From: Ambrosia x helenae
Lineage: Eukaryota; Streptophyta; Magnoliopsida; Asterales; Asteraceae
Direction of reading: 5' to 3'
Assembly (NCBI GenBank): GCA_030844895.1
Contig: CM061233.1
Location: 37,231,126 to 37,295,125 of the forward strand
Length of the DNA: 64,000 nucleotides
Part shown: in pieces, positions 10,176 through 22,800 of the stretch
How positions within the stretch are numbered: the first letter of the stretch is position 1
How the letters are laid out: every line of letters begins with the position of its first letter
Notes under the pieces: model-generated
What the model was told of the DNA's origin: nothing
The model's database searches: none
The model's input: only the letters and a program-made list of their open reading frames with translations
Translations under genes and position numbers: made by a program

Positions 10176-13100
10176 ATGTGGAACTTTCCAACAACACCAC
10201 GACCTAATACAACACCACAACAGCAAGTGACAATGGATCCTTGGTCAGTAGCTGCTCAGAAGACGACTAGTCAATCATCTCAACCAATCAACTACTTGGC
10301 GATGAGTAGTTTGATGCCACAACAAGTTGCACAAGCACCACAACAACCCATGGCTAATTATTGGGGAGTTGCAGCAGCTGCGGTACACTCTCAAACTACC
10401 AATGCTATTTCTACGCTAATTCATGACTTATCTTCAGGTAGCGGGAGTCGTCCACCAAAGCTGATGGAAATGGTGGATTATAACCAATGGAAGACCAAGT
10501 TCAAGATTCATTTGGAGGGAATGGGAATGGAAGGCACTGAAGCTTGGCAAATGATTGCTAAGGGGTATGTAGCTCCAGTTTTGGAGAACACTGGTGAGCC
10601 GATTCCATTAGAGAGCTTAGCCGAGGATGAGAAGAAAAGGTTTGCAGTGGAAAAGAAGGCATTTTCACAACTATCCCAGGCCATTAACAGTGATCTTTTA
10701 CATCAGTTCGGGTCGTGCACCACTTCGAAGCAACTATGGGATATGTTAAAGAATCTTCACAATGGGAATGAGAAAACAAGGAAGCTTAGAATGGAGGAGT
10801 TGAGAAAAGAGTTCGAGAACTTTAGTTATATGGGTAATGAGACACTGAAGGAGTTGATTCCGAGGTATTGCCATTTGTTGACTGAACTTTCAAGTTATGA
10901 AATCAACATACCTATGTCTGAGCTGGTGGATAAGTTCGCTGATGCATTACCACCATACTCGAATCAACACATTGAGGTCCTTAAGGAGAAAGATGCATAT
11001 CAATATTGAACCATCAATGAATTCATCCAGAAGTTGAAGAACAAAGAGATGGAAGAGAAGAGGAAAGCGAAAAGAGCACAAGTTCCTCAGAATCCAGAGG
11101 TATATCATGGTGGTACATCTTTATCTCTGACTAGTTCAAGTTCTAGTAGTTCTGTTGCTCCACACATAGCCTGTGTTTCAAGCATTGTTGAACCAACCAA
11201 AACCCCCATAAACTATCTTGCTCAAACCTCATCTTATACACCACCATCCTACCCCACTACTTACATCCCACCATTTTCACCTATGAAACAAGCAGCATGC
11301 TATTCAGCTAGTTTGAACCAACCTCAACAACAATCTTACATTTCTCAAATGAATCCAACTCAAATGAACCAAAATCAACCAAATCAAAGTCCAATTGTGT
11401 TGGAAACATCAAACTTGAACAATGTCACTGTTGAAGTTGCACAGCAACATGTAGCTTTGGTATCTGCTACTTAACTAGTGAAGACTATGCTCAAATTGAC
11501 AAGGAGGAGATGGAGCTCATTGACATTCAGTGGGCATTTGCTAGTGTCATGAGACGAGCGACTGAGTTTATAGAAAAGGCGGACAGAACTGATCTTTCTA
11601 CATCTCCCAACACCACATATGGCTTCAACAAAGCAAAAGTCACATGTTTTAACTGTGGTGGGAAAGGTCACTTCAAGAGAGAGTGCACACAGCCAGCACA
11701 ACAAGGAAACAGGAATCCTTTCAACACTAATTACCAGAACCGTCAATCTCAAAATCAGGTATCTTATCAAAGCCAAAACAACTCCAACTACCAACCACAA
11801 AATAATTACCAAAACTGACAAAATGCCTCACCAAACAATTCTGTAAGACAAACCACTACACCAAACCAGAACCAAAATCAAACACCACACAATCCAACCA
11901 GAACAATTATTCCAATTTCCACACCAAATAGCCAAACCTAACCAGATAACCAGAACCAGGCTTTGGTAATCCAGAAGGATGAAGGATTTGATTGGACTGG
12001 TATGCAACTTGGTGTTGAGGAGATCATTGCTGGTAATGTGGCGTGCGTTGCTCAGAAGATAGATTTGGAGGAGCCGGTGTTAGTTGAAGATGATTTGGAG
12101 ACTGAGAAGACTCTGAGGTGAAGATTGAGGAATTGGTGGAAGAAAATGATGTTTGTGTTGAAGAGAAGTCAGGATTGGTTCTTGACTCAGTCACTGATAT
12201 TTCTGAACAGTGTGATTCAGTTTATTCTGATTCAGAAAGTGAGTCTGATTCTGAAGCTAGTGTTAACTCACTAGATGATGATATTGATCAACTTCTAGCC
12301 GAAGCTGATTTTCTTATGACCCGCAAATCTTGCATAGTGGATGATGCTTTTACCAGAATTGATTATTCTAAATTCTTTGTTGGAAAGGAAGCACACTTTG
12401 CTTTGATGGCGATGACAGAACCTCTGAAACAGGTAAGTTCTGAATCTACTTTAGACATGAACAGTGATAAGTATTGTGGTGCATGTGATAGATTGACAGA
12501 GGATAATAAGCAACTCAGGGTTCATCTTGAGAGTGCTAGGATCAACTGTCAATCGTATCGAAAAGAAGCACATGAATTCAATAAGGTGCTTGATGGTTAT
12601 AAGAAAGACATTTCTGATCGTAAGAAAACACTATCTTTAAAACAACTGGCCATTAACAATTACATCAACGAATTGGAAGAAACAAAACTTGAAATGGCAA
12701 CCATCAAGTGCTTTGCTGAGAAAGTCAACAAGAAGCTTGAAAGCTACAAACATATTGCATATGTTGTTGACCATATTATTGAGGAACCTTCACAACCGAG
12801 TAGTGCAAACTACAAGGTCATCCCATCTCCAGTGTTGTTTGAAAATCATACTTTGCATCCAATAACACCGGAGAGTTCAGTTAAGTCTGACTCTACATCG
12901 GATGATGATCTAACACTTCCAGTGTGGGAGATCCTAATTCTGATGTTAGACCTGTTTTGGGACTGAATGATGAGGGTGTGATAGTTGTAACTGATGATTC
13001 TGACTCTGAGGATGATAAAACTGAGAAATTGAGTGATATTCCAGTTGAAAATCACATTATCACCAATGAACCAGTATCACCTTCTCAGATTATTCATCCA

Positions 13101-14156
13101 ATGGCTAACGCTCATCGAGTGAATCAGTCAGTTAAGAAGGTTGAAAAGAATGAACAAAGTGACAAACCCGTCAAAGTGTTTTATCGGATGGAAGGATCCG
13201 ATAAGATAATTTCTGACGAGGAATATCCAATTAAGTTTGCCAATTACTCCAAGATTGAGAACATTTGGCAGGAGAGTACCATTTGGTTCCCAAAACATGA
13301 GAGAACAAATGATGTACCTCCAGAGATTTTGAAGAAAATTTATTTGGATGTTCCAAAAGAACCAAAGGTTCATGTCACAGAGTTTATTAAGCCGAAGGAG
13401 AAGGCGAATAGTTTTCTTGAGCCGACTTACTCAAAGGACCCAGCTCCTGAGAGTTTAAGAAGAAGGTGTGTGGATGATCAATATCCTATCACTACTTATG
13501 CAAAGTCGAACGCCAAGAACAACTTTGAAGAGTACTGTGCGTGTTTTAAGTGCGAGGAGAGAGGGCATTTACTTGCTCACTGCTCGTACGTTAGGCACAA
13601 GAGGCACGAGGTTGAAGTGAAGCAAAAATATCCAAGTCTAGTCGATAATCATTGTTATCCACAACGACGCTTTGTCCCTCAACCAGCACCGTTTTACAAC
13701 CAAAGCCGTTATTACCAAAAGAGGGATAATCGTCAGATGACATATGATCGTCGTAACCGGATCGCAATGGAAAAACCTTTTAAGAAGCCAGTGGTGAACA
13801 CAACTGTTGAGAAGCAAAAGGTACCATTAAAACCTGCAGTTAAACCAACAGTTGGACCTGTCTCTGTTAAATCAGAGAAGGTAACCAAGAAAGTTTCCTT
13901 CAAGAATGAAGTAAAGAAACTGATTAAGAATCCAAAATTTCATATCCGGATCTTGAAACGTTCGGAACAATTCTGGTCACCAGTGGGATCTCAAGGTGCT
14001 TCGACTTCAAAAGTACATGAGAAGTCTGAGAATGAAAAGGATTTAATTGATCAGAAAAAGATCAATTCAAATTAAAATGTTTGTGATAAAGAATCTTTGA
14101 AACAAAATGTTCAAAGACCCAAGACCAAGCAGGCTTGGGTCCCCCGAAAGAACTAA
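10176..14156 (+). pseudogene. gag: Copia A gag, two-zinc-knuckle type, disrupted
   Basis: Structural capsid protein that packages the element RNA into cytoplasmic particles. The start MWNFPTTPRP gives a Gln/Pro-rich N-terminus, then a UBN2-type capsid domain (WKTKFKIHLEGMG..LWDMLKNLHNGNEKTRK). A first CCHC knuckle follows (CFNCGGKGHFKREC, near 11645), then an acidic serine stretch, a helical region and a second knuckle (CFKCEERGHLLAHC, near 13540). The last residues are VPRKN before TAA at 14154-14156. Breaks are TGA at 11007 (Copia B differs at this point), TAA at 11472 followed by a frame change, stops after 11818, and frame changes near 12110 and 12920. It is about twice the length of a usual copia gag. 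A CAG|GTAAGT donor-like site lies at 12432/12433 in the middle of the reading frame. Confidence 0.85.
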
Positions 14157-14172
14157 TCTTTTTACTTGATAT

Positions 14173-17100
14173 GTGCAGGGAGCTTCAGCTGGCCCTGTGA
14201 GCAGTCTTTGGATTGTTGACAGTGGAGCTTCTGGTCACATGATGGGGAATTTATCGCTGCTGGTCGACATTAGAAACATCAATGGAGGAAATGTAGCATT
14301 TGCTGGAAACAAAGGAGGATACATTACTATGGAGGGTAGTGTGAGTAATGGTATCGTGAGTTTTGAGAAGATATCGTATGTGAAGCAAATAACTAAAATC
14401 TGCTCAGTGTCAGTCAAATATGCGATAAACAGTTTTCTGTATTCTTTGATGACAAATCATGCTACATTCTCAAGCCAGGTTTCGTACTACCAAAAGAGTG
14501 GGTAATGCTGAAGGCACCGAGAGTGATCAATCTGTACATTCTCGACATGTCAAAAGCCATGACAACCCAGGGCCAAGTAACGTGTTTCCTCTCCAAGGCT
14601 ACTGAAAAAGAATCTATAGTGTGGCATAGGAGGATGGGACACATTCACCTTAGAAAAATGAATCATTTGGTGAAGAATGAACTTGTCGAAGGCGTAAATG
14701 TTAAACATTTTCATTTGAACGACAAGTGTGTGAGTTGCAAGAAAGGAAAGCAGCACAAGCAGTCCCACAAACCAAAGAAAGTCAATTCAGTTGAATTACC
14801 ACTTGAGCATTTGCACATGGACCTATTCAGACCGGTCAAGCGTAAAAGTCATGCTGGTGAATTGTACTGTCTTGTGGTTACCGATGACTATTCCAGATTA
14901 TCATGGGTTATGTGCTTGCATCATAAGAGCGACACATTTAACAATCTGAAGGTTCTGTTCACTCGTTTAGAAAATGTCTATGGTCTGAAGATCAAGAGAA
15001 TTAGGAGTGATAATGGGACGGAGTTCAAGAACGCACAGATGGATGCTCTTTGTGAAGACAAAGGAATTCATCATGAATATAGTGCTCCGTACACCCCTCA
15101 ACAGAACGGTGTCGCAGAACGTAAAAACAGGACTCTAATTGAAGCGGCTAGAACAATGCTTGCGGATTCCAACCTTCCAGTAATGTTCTGGAATGAAGCC
15201 ATTTACGCAGCTTGTTATACTCTGAATCGTGTGTTAACAGTGAAGAAGTTTGGCAAAACCTCTTATGAGCTGTTAAACAGACGAAAGCCAAACTTAGAGT
15301 ATCTAGAACCATTTGGAGCACCGTGTACAATGCTTAATCCATCTGAGAAGTTCGCACCAAAAGCTGAAGAAGGATTCTTTGTTGGATATGCAACCCCGCT
15401 CAAACGGGTATTCAACAAACGAACTCGTCAGGTAGAGGAGTGGGCTAACGTTGAAGTTCAGCGGTATACTCAGAACGTACAGGGTAGTGGTCCAGATTGG
15501 ATGTTTGATTACAAAGATTTCTTTGAATCATTCAATCTAGATAGCTTGGTTGAAGAGGCTGTATTAAGATTATACTACGAGTGTGAAAACGCAGTGACAT
15601 CACCGTTGGTGCGTCCGATCACCGTAACTTCTCAAATGGCTTCTAATGATGCCAATGCTCCTGCAGCTGAAGAAGAAGTGTTCCAGGAAGCTTCCACAAC
15701 TCTCAATTCATCAGAATCGGAAGATGATGATGATGTCACAAGTGAAGCTGTTCCAGATATTGCTACAGAGACACCTCCAGTGAACCCAAATCCAAATGGT
15801 GCTTCATCATCTAATTTGGGTAATGATCTGGATTTGACAGAGAATTTGACTACTCAAACAGGAGTGCAAGTACCTGATTATCCGGAATCTCAGATACATC
15901 GTATTCACCCGCTCGAGCAAGTTATTGGTGATCCTGGTAGCAGTGTTATGACAAGAGGACAACTGAGGAATGCAAACTCACAAGAAAATCTTGGCGCTCT
16001 AGACTTATATGCTAAAATTCAAAAATCAGGTTGTCAGAATGACTGGTCTTTTGCTTGTTATGTTTCGCAGGTTGAGCCGCGGACATACAAGGATGCTCTT
16101 TTGGATGACGCTTGGGTAGAGGCAATGCAAGAGGAGTTATTGCAATTTCAGAAACTGGGAGTGTGGACACTGACAGATTTACCTCCAGGACGGAAAAAGA
16201 TTGGAACCAAATGGGTGTTTAAGTGCAAAAAGGATGACAGAGGAGTGATTGTTAGAAACAAAGCTCGACTGGTTGTACAAGGATTTCATCAAGTGGAAGG
16301 AATCGATTACAACGAGATTTATTCACTGGTTGCACGCTTAGAAGCTATCCGCATGTTTCTAGCGTTTGCATCATACAAGAAATTCAAGGTGTATCAAATG
16401 GACGTTAAAAGCGTGTTTCTTTATGGTGTGGTCAAGGAAGAAGTTTACGTAGGTCAACCACCAGGCTTTGAGGATCCTATCCACCGGGATAAGGTCTACG
16501 TTCTTAACAAAGCTCTCTATGGGTTGCACCAGGCTCCACGACAATGGTATGAGGAGCTGAGCACGTATCTTCTATCCAAAGGATTCAAACGAGGTTTGGT
16601 AGATTGCACACTGTTCACAAAACGAACAGGAGATGACTTGCTTCTAGTGCAGATTTATGTTGATGACATTATTTTTGGATCTACTAATGAACTTTTATGC
16701 AGAGAATTTGAAAAGGTTATGCAGGAAAAGTTCGAAATGAGTGCGATGGGAGAGATGCAGTTTTTCCTAGGCTTGCAGGTGGACCAAAGACCAACGGGGA
16801 TCTTTATTCACCAAACCAAATACGTATCTGAAGTCTTGAGCCGATTCCAGATGGATGATTCGAAGCCCATGGATACCCCGATACAACCTAATCACGGGAT
16901 TGGTGTTGACGCTAAGGGGGAGCTGACTGATCCTTTTACATACAGAGCAATCGTCGGATCTCTGATGTATCTCACCGCATCTAGACCAGACATAATGTTT
17001 GCCACATGTCTCTGTGCACGTTATCAATCGAAGCCGAAACAAAGTCATTAAGCAGTTGTCAAACGAATCCTAAGATATCTGAAGGGTTGTCCGTCGAGAG

Positions 17101-17603
17101 GACTATGGTACCCTAATGATGATAATTTTGACCTAATTGCTTTTAGTGATGCAGATTGGGGAGGCTGTGACAAAGACAACAAGTCCACAACGGCTGGATG
17201 TCAGTTTATGGGGAGCAGGCTCGTGAACTGGCAATGCAAGAAACAAACTGCAGTCGCCTTATCAACATGTGAAGCAGAATATGTCTCAGCTTCAAGCTGC
17301 TGCTCACAAGTTCTGTGGATACAACAACAGATGGTGGACTACGGTTTGCAATTTCTTAAAACCCCTATTTACTGTGATAATGAGGCCGCCATTGCATTAA
17401 CTAAAGACTTAGTCAATCACTCAAAAGCTAAGCATATCCGGATTAAATACCATTTTATCCGTGATTGTTATGCAAAAGAGTTGATCGATATGGTCAAAAT
17501 CCACACTGATTATCAACGTGCAGATCTTTTTACCAAAGCTTTTGATAAATCAAGATTTGAATATCTTTTAAAAGCAAATGGTCAAAAAGAAAAACAAGAC
17601 TGA
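14173..17603 (+). pseudogene. pol: Copia A pol (protease, integrase, RT, RNase H), disrupted
   Basis: Replication polyprotein. Order: aspartic protease with IVDSGASGHM; GAG-pre-integrase zinc site (H..H..CVSCKKGKQ); integrase core with DDYSRLSW, IRSDNGTEF and PYTPQQNGVAERKN; reverse transcriptase with MDVKSVFLYG and active site YVDDIIFGST; RNase H with SDADWGGC, STCEAEY, YCDNEAAI and KAKHIRIKYHFIRD; end KEKQD and TGA. The domain order INT-RT-RH defines Ty1/copia. Two breaks: a one-base frame change near 14390-14400, moving the rest to the frame of 14505, and TAA at 17049-17051. Catalytic residues are otherwise intact. Pol is not in the same frame as gag and is separated from it by the gag stop. 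Confidence 0.92.
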
Positions 17604-19039
17604 TCATCACCTCAGTTTATCACTTTTTAGTTTTAGTTTTTACTGTTTTTCAGAAAAATTCAAAAACCCAAAAATATGTTTTTCATTTTAGGGGGAGTTT
17701 ATTTCTAGAAAAACCAAAAACATTGAAAAAGTCAAAAAGCCATAAAAATTAGAAAAACCCAAAATGATTTCCAAGAGAAAAAGAGGAAATGATAGTACAT
17801 CAGTGGGGATCTGACACATGCTAAAGAAGTGTAATGCAATATAAGGTGCGTGTTTGAGTCTGTGTGATGTGTTGATAGGCTTCGTAGACCTATTACTGCA
17901 TGCCTGATACATACATATCAAACGAATTGTTATGTGGATGAACTCCTCATGGGCATATGGTCTTAGTACCGTAATTTCGTTTGATAGGGTATTTGTACAA
18001 AATTCGGAGGTTTCGGGTCGTTATGTTATTAGTTATCTTGGGATAGCCTATCTGATCTTCTGCTGTAAGTCATTACGGACCTAGATCAGACAGGGTACTT
18101 TATAAAAGAGCTTTAAGGCCAAATCCTAAAGTTACCGAATTGAGGAACTTTCAATGTATGACGATAATCAAAGATTATCTAATGCATCGTATCCAATCAT
18201 TGATGCAAATCATGATTGATATCAGCCCTCAACCTGGTAGAGTGCATAAGTTACTTTGTAGCATTGAGTTGCTGACCTGTACACCTCTGTGCCTCATACC
18301 TTGTAAATTACAGATGAAGAAAGCATAATCACGCGTTACAATGAGTCTTTGTGCAATTATTCCTTGATACGGGAGTATGTCGTGTGTGTGGGAACCACAG
18401 ACAATTGAGTTTATACTATAAATAACCGTATCAGTCTAAAGCACTGCACAACAGTTTGCATGTGAGCTTATGTGGACAACAATATCAGCAGTTGCCGGAT
18501 CACACATTGTCTTTAATGATAATATAAATCAAAAGATCAACCGTGTGATCAGATTTCTCAATAACTGATATGATCCTCTTACCGGAAATCACAAAACATT
18601 TATTGCTTTATCTTTACATTTCTGCATTTTAAATTTTTCGTCAAAATCACAAAATTTTAGGTGTGATTTTACAAAAACTTTCAGAAAATCCAAAAGATTT
18701 TACATTTCTATATTCTTTTTGATAACCGATGGTGGTTGATGGTGATTTTCTGAAACTTGATGGACCATTTGAGTTTTGTGATTTTTAAATGAGAAATAAT
18801 GAATGTCGGATGCTTAAAAGTTAAGAAAAATATTGAACGGGACTCGATTTTGAGATTTGGTAAAAAGTTAAAAAAATTCCAATCTCCATTCGCCCCTTCG
18901 ATGGGTCGAATGTGGAATTTTGCTTTTACATTCGAACTTTCTAAACGGTCGAATGTGAGTGTTCTTATGTCTGTTGCACATTCGAACCATATTTCCTCCT
19001 TCAAACCTTTAAATAGGGTCGAAAGTGGAAATATCTTCA
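17604..19039 (+). other. Copia A conserved non-coding block between pol and the third ORF
   Basis: No ORF of note. From about 17850 to 18600 the sequence aligns almost base for base with the same region of Copia B (about 55270-56030), including GCTGATAGGCTTCGTAGAC-like text, TACCGTAATTTCGTTTGATA, TCAACCTGGTAGAGTGCA and TGTGCCTCATACCTTGTAA. The LTRs of A and B are far less alike. TATAAAAG occurs at 18101-18108. The tail (18880-19039) is rich in TCGAA words. Confidence 0.6.
17690..17699 (+). other. Internal polypurine-tract-like site of Copia A
   Basis: AGGGGGAGTT is identical to the 10 bases immediately before the 3' LTR (23441-23450). It lies 86 bases after the pol stop, where an ordinary copia element would end. 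Copia B has AGGGGGAGCA at the matching place (55155-55164). A related AGGGGGAGA lies at 19345-19353. Confidence 0.55.
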
Positions 19040-19080
19040 CATTCGCCCAACTAAAAGGGTCGAATATGGAGCCTATATAA
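19040..19080 (+). promoter_or_regulatory. Putative internal promoter of the Copia A third ORF
   Basis: CATTCGCCC and GGGTCGAATATG (19040-19068) form an imperfect dyad, followed by TATATAA at 19074-19080. The arrangement and spacing copy the LTR promoter. It lies about 750 nt upstream of the ATG at 19835, with a plausible 5'-UTR intron between. Transcription from here is an inference. Confidence 0.5.
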
Positions 19081-19215
19081 CCTTATCTGCACCTTCGATC
19101 CTTCATTTCAAAAATTTCAAAAATCTGAGATTACCACCCCTTGTTGCTCGTTTGTTTTAAATCATATCATTGTGTTCTTTCTTCTTTGCTGATCATTTCA
19201 AGCCTAAATTTGCAG

Positions 19216-19827
19216 GTATCCATCCATTATTCAATCCAGAATCAGTGATTATATGATCGAACATTATGAATGAATGAATCAAATCATGGATTATGGACTG
19301 TAATAGATACAATTTTTTATAGGGATTCAATACTTAAGTGTTTTAGGGGGAGAGGATAACAAAATCAAGGGTTAAATCACATCAGATTATTGAATTGATC
19401 ATCAAAACCCTTAGAACCCTAGATTTTAGGGAAAAACACTTAAATATTGAACAATAATAACAATTGGTTGTTGATAAAGGTTAATCAGACCTATTAGAAG
19501 CTTAACAAACCAAAATGGCATGTTAAAACATTCAAAATCAAAATCTGTGATTTTTGAAGATGAACAGCCATATTCGACCATTTCAAAAGGGTCGAATGTG
19601 ACTTTTTGGTCGAAGGTGGCTTGTTCAAACGGTCGAAAGAGGACAAATGGTCGAATGTACATTTTTAAACTAACTTTTTCATATTCGAACCTTATTTCCA
19701 CATTCGAACTTCTTATTTCCCACATTCGAACCCACGATTTGGTCGAATGTGGAATTTCAAAATAAAGAATTTCAATTTTGTATATTTTGATCGTTTCTAA
19801 TGTGTTTTTCGTGTTTTGTTTTTGCAG
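19216..19827 (+). other. Putative 5'-UTR intron of the Copia A third ORF
   Basis: AAATTTGCAG|GTATCC at the left edge and TTTTTGCAG at the right edge are canonical splice sites. The ATG follows eight bases later. Copia B has the same pair at the same places (56637-57161), although the intron body differs. The body contains no ORF and several TCGAA words. Confidence 0.5.
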
Positions 19828-19834
19828 ATTAATC

Positions 19835-22800
19835 ATGTCTGAACCTCAAAGTTCTCATATACCAGCAGGTTCATCAGAGAAGGCAGTCGGGAAGAAGCCG
19901 GAAGAACCATTTGAAGAGGCACATAATTGTTGCGCTTTCCTTGGAGACTTGAAGAAACATACCGAATTCACAGGTATTGTTGATTTCTGAAGAGGAGTAG
20001 AGTCATTGATGCTATTGCCACTCCTGCTATCATTTATAGAGATCATCAAAAGGAGTTCTGGACAAATGCAAGAATTGACTTTTGGGACAATGAAACTGCT
20101 ATTGTTAGTAAGATTCAGGGGGAGTTGGTTATTGTATCTGAAGATGACATCTAGAAAAGCCTTGAAGCTGAATGACAAAAATATTGATCCGAGAGTCTTA
20201 TCTTGGATTGAACAGAGGAAATGTTTCTTAAGGATGAAATACAACGGACCGATCACAGACGAAGCCTTACACAAAAGTAAACTGTGCCCACAGTTTAAAT
20301 ACATGGCTCACGTGGATGTTGCATGTCTTCAGGTCTGTGAGTGGAGGATATGATGTGATGAGAAAGAGTATTAGCTCTTTAATGGTTGCCCTGATTCTGA
20401 ATAAACCATTCAATGTATCTGGAATGATACTTGACCACATGCTTGAACCATTGAGAGGATTGAAGAGTAAGAAGTTTTTACTGTATCCAAGATTCCTGCA
20501 AATGATATTCGATCAGAAGTATAAGAAGTTGAGGAAAGATCCTACTCAGATTGTGGTACAGGATCATATGAGTTTGAGCACATTGGTGAGAATGAAAGGT
20601 TACAAAGGTGTACCTGCGAATGAAAGACCACCTTTGAAGAACTTGTTTGGTCACTTGATCAATCCAGGTTATGAAGATCCAGGAATTGATAAAGCTAGGA
20701 ATGCTAACAGTGATTCTGATGAAGATAATCCATTATGTCCTGTTGATCCTGAAGCCAAAAGAAAAAGGCAAGTTGTTAATGTTGGTGCGAAGAGTGGTAA
20801 AGGAAAGGGTAAGGAAAAAGAAGTTGAAGCAGAACCGCCTAAGAAAACATCTCAGAGGAAGAAGAGTGTTGCAAAGAAAGGAATACACTTAGTTGATGAA
20901 GAGTCTATGGATTCTGAAGAGACTCAGGAGGAAGAGAGATGGGATTCTGCTGACGAGACTGTCAAGACCACCACGCCCAAGGCCACTGTGGCTGGTGAAT
21001 CTGAGAGTCTGAATCAAACCTTGGAAGAACAAAGAATGAAGAGTCCGATTATGATGGACGATATTGATGAGAGTCTTGGTATGGGTGCTGAAGATTTTGG
21101 TGGATCGCCAAAGGCTGGAACTAAACAAAAGAACCCAACATACAAGAAGAAAGCTAAGGCTGTTGAAATTGAAAAGCCGATGAAAAGGAGAGCTAAAGAA
21201 ATTGAAAGTTTAATTGCAGGAAAGAAAGTTCCTGTTATGTCTAGCTCTAAGTCTCCCGTGACATCCCCAGCAGCTAAGAAACATAAAACATCTGCTGCTG
21301 AGCAATCTAATATTCCAACTGACGATTTTAATGTTGCGTTGGATAGAGTCTTGGATAAGTTTAAGAAAAAGACTCCAGTTGCTGAGGCTTCAACTCCTAA
21401 GGTTACTGTATCAGGAGATGTGATGGATGCAGTGAATCAGAAGCTGACTGAAATGATGAAAATCATTAACCAGCAACAAGCTGAGATTGAGCAGTTAAGA
21501 AAGAATGATAGAAGATGTTGGATGTAGTTGAATCTTCACAGGAGAGCCAGGAAGAGTTAGCAGCTAAGATCAAGTTACTCCAGAAAGAGAATCAAGAGTT
21601 GTTATTGCATGAACAGAGAAATACTCGAAGAATCATAACTTTACGACTTGAGAACAAGAAGATGAGAACGAACAATAAGAGTATGAAAAAGCTTATTGAT
21701 GATTTGTATGAGAGAGCTCCACAATTGAAAGAAGAAGAAGATGAAAAAGAAAGAGAGGAAGAGCTTGTTGATTATGAACCATCTGAGTCTGATGAAGAAG
21801 ATAATGAAGAACTTGATCAGGATGCCGGTGATGCTCCTGAGAAAAAGAAAGATCGTGATGATAATGATGATTCAGGTGATGATTCTGGAGATGATAATAG
21901 CTCTGCTAATGATGATGATGACGATGATGATAACACTGATCAGTATAAGTATTAAAAGAGATAATCAAGAAAAGATGCAGGAGAGTCTAATTCGAAAGCT
22001 CCTGGTGGTAATACTGACGATGATGATATTTTCTGGAATGAGAAGATCAGATCTTTATCTAAGGAGGATAAGAAGCTATATCGTCAGATGTTAACAAACA
22101 AAGTCTGGACGATTGAGATGACAGGAAGATTTCTAGAAATATTTGAGTCAGATGACATGAGATTTCAACTTGAATACAATGATCCTGATCTTGAAGATGG
22201 AGAAGTTTCTGCAGCTGTTTCTAAGGAGATACTTGAAGGACTAGCTAAACAGGTTGGGAAATCTCTTGAAGAGTTAATGAGTGAGAATTACATTCCAAAT
22301 ATTCCTGAGAAAGAAGCAGGAAATCACTCTGATGATAGAGATACTCCAGTGTTTGAAGGTGTTGAAATTGAGCATATTACTAGTGAGGAATATCCAGAAT
22401 ACTTCAAAAATGATAAAGATTCTGGATTTCCTGAATTTTCTGAAGAACTGTTGAGCCAGGCTGAGAAACTTGCTCGTGAGAAAAGCAAGAAGTTCATTGA
22501 TGAAGTTTTCAAGAACTCGGATTGTCAGAAACCGACTGTTGAACAATCTGACGATCTGAAAAACTTGCTGAGGAAACTTAAAGAGAAAGAAGCCAACCGT
22601 CCAAAGACTGAAATTCAGGGTGGTTTCTACAAGTTTCATAACGAACTGTTTAAAGCAAAAGCTCTCGGGTGGAAATATTTGAGACGGCTGAGGTGTGTTG
22701 CTGTAAAGTGGGAGAAAGGAATTCTGTATTTTCACAGATTCCATGACATAAAAACACTACCTTATTGGGCTGTACGCGATATCTGCAGACACACGATGTC

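Noticed and set aside
20117..20126. Third AGGGGGAGTT as another polypurine tract in Copia A
   Set aside because: It falls inside the coding part (IQGEL) of the third ORF and is not kept at the same place in Copia B, so it may be chance.
21741..22094. Plus-strand ORF of mostly Met, Ile and Lys
   Set aside because: It is the alternative frame of the Asp/Glu-rich acidic tract of the third ORF.
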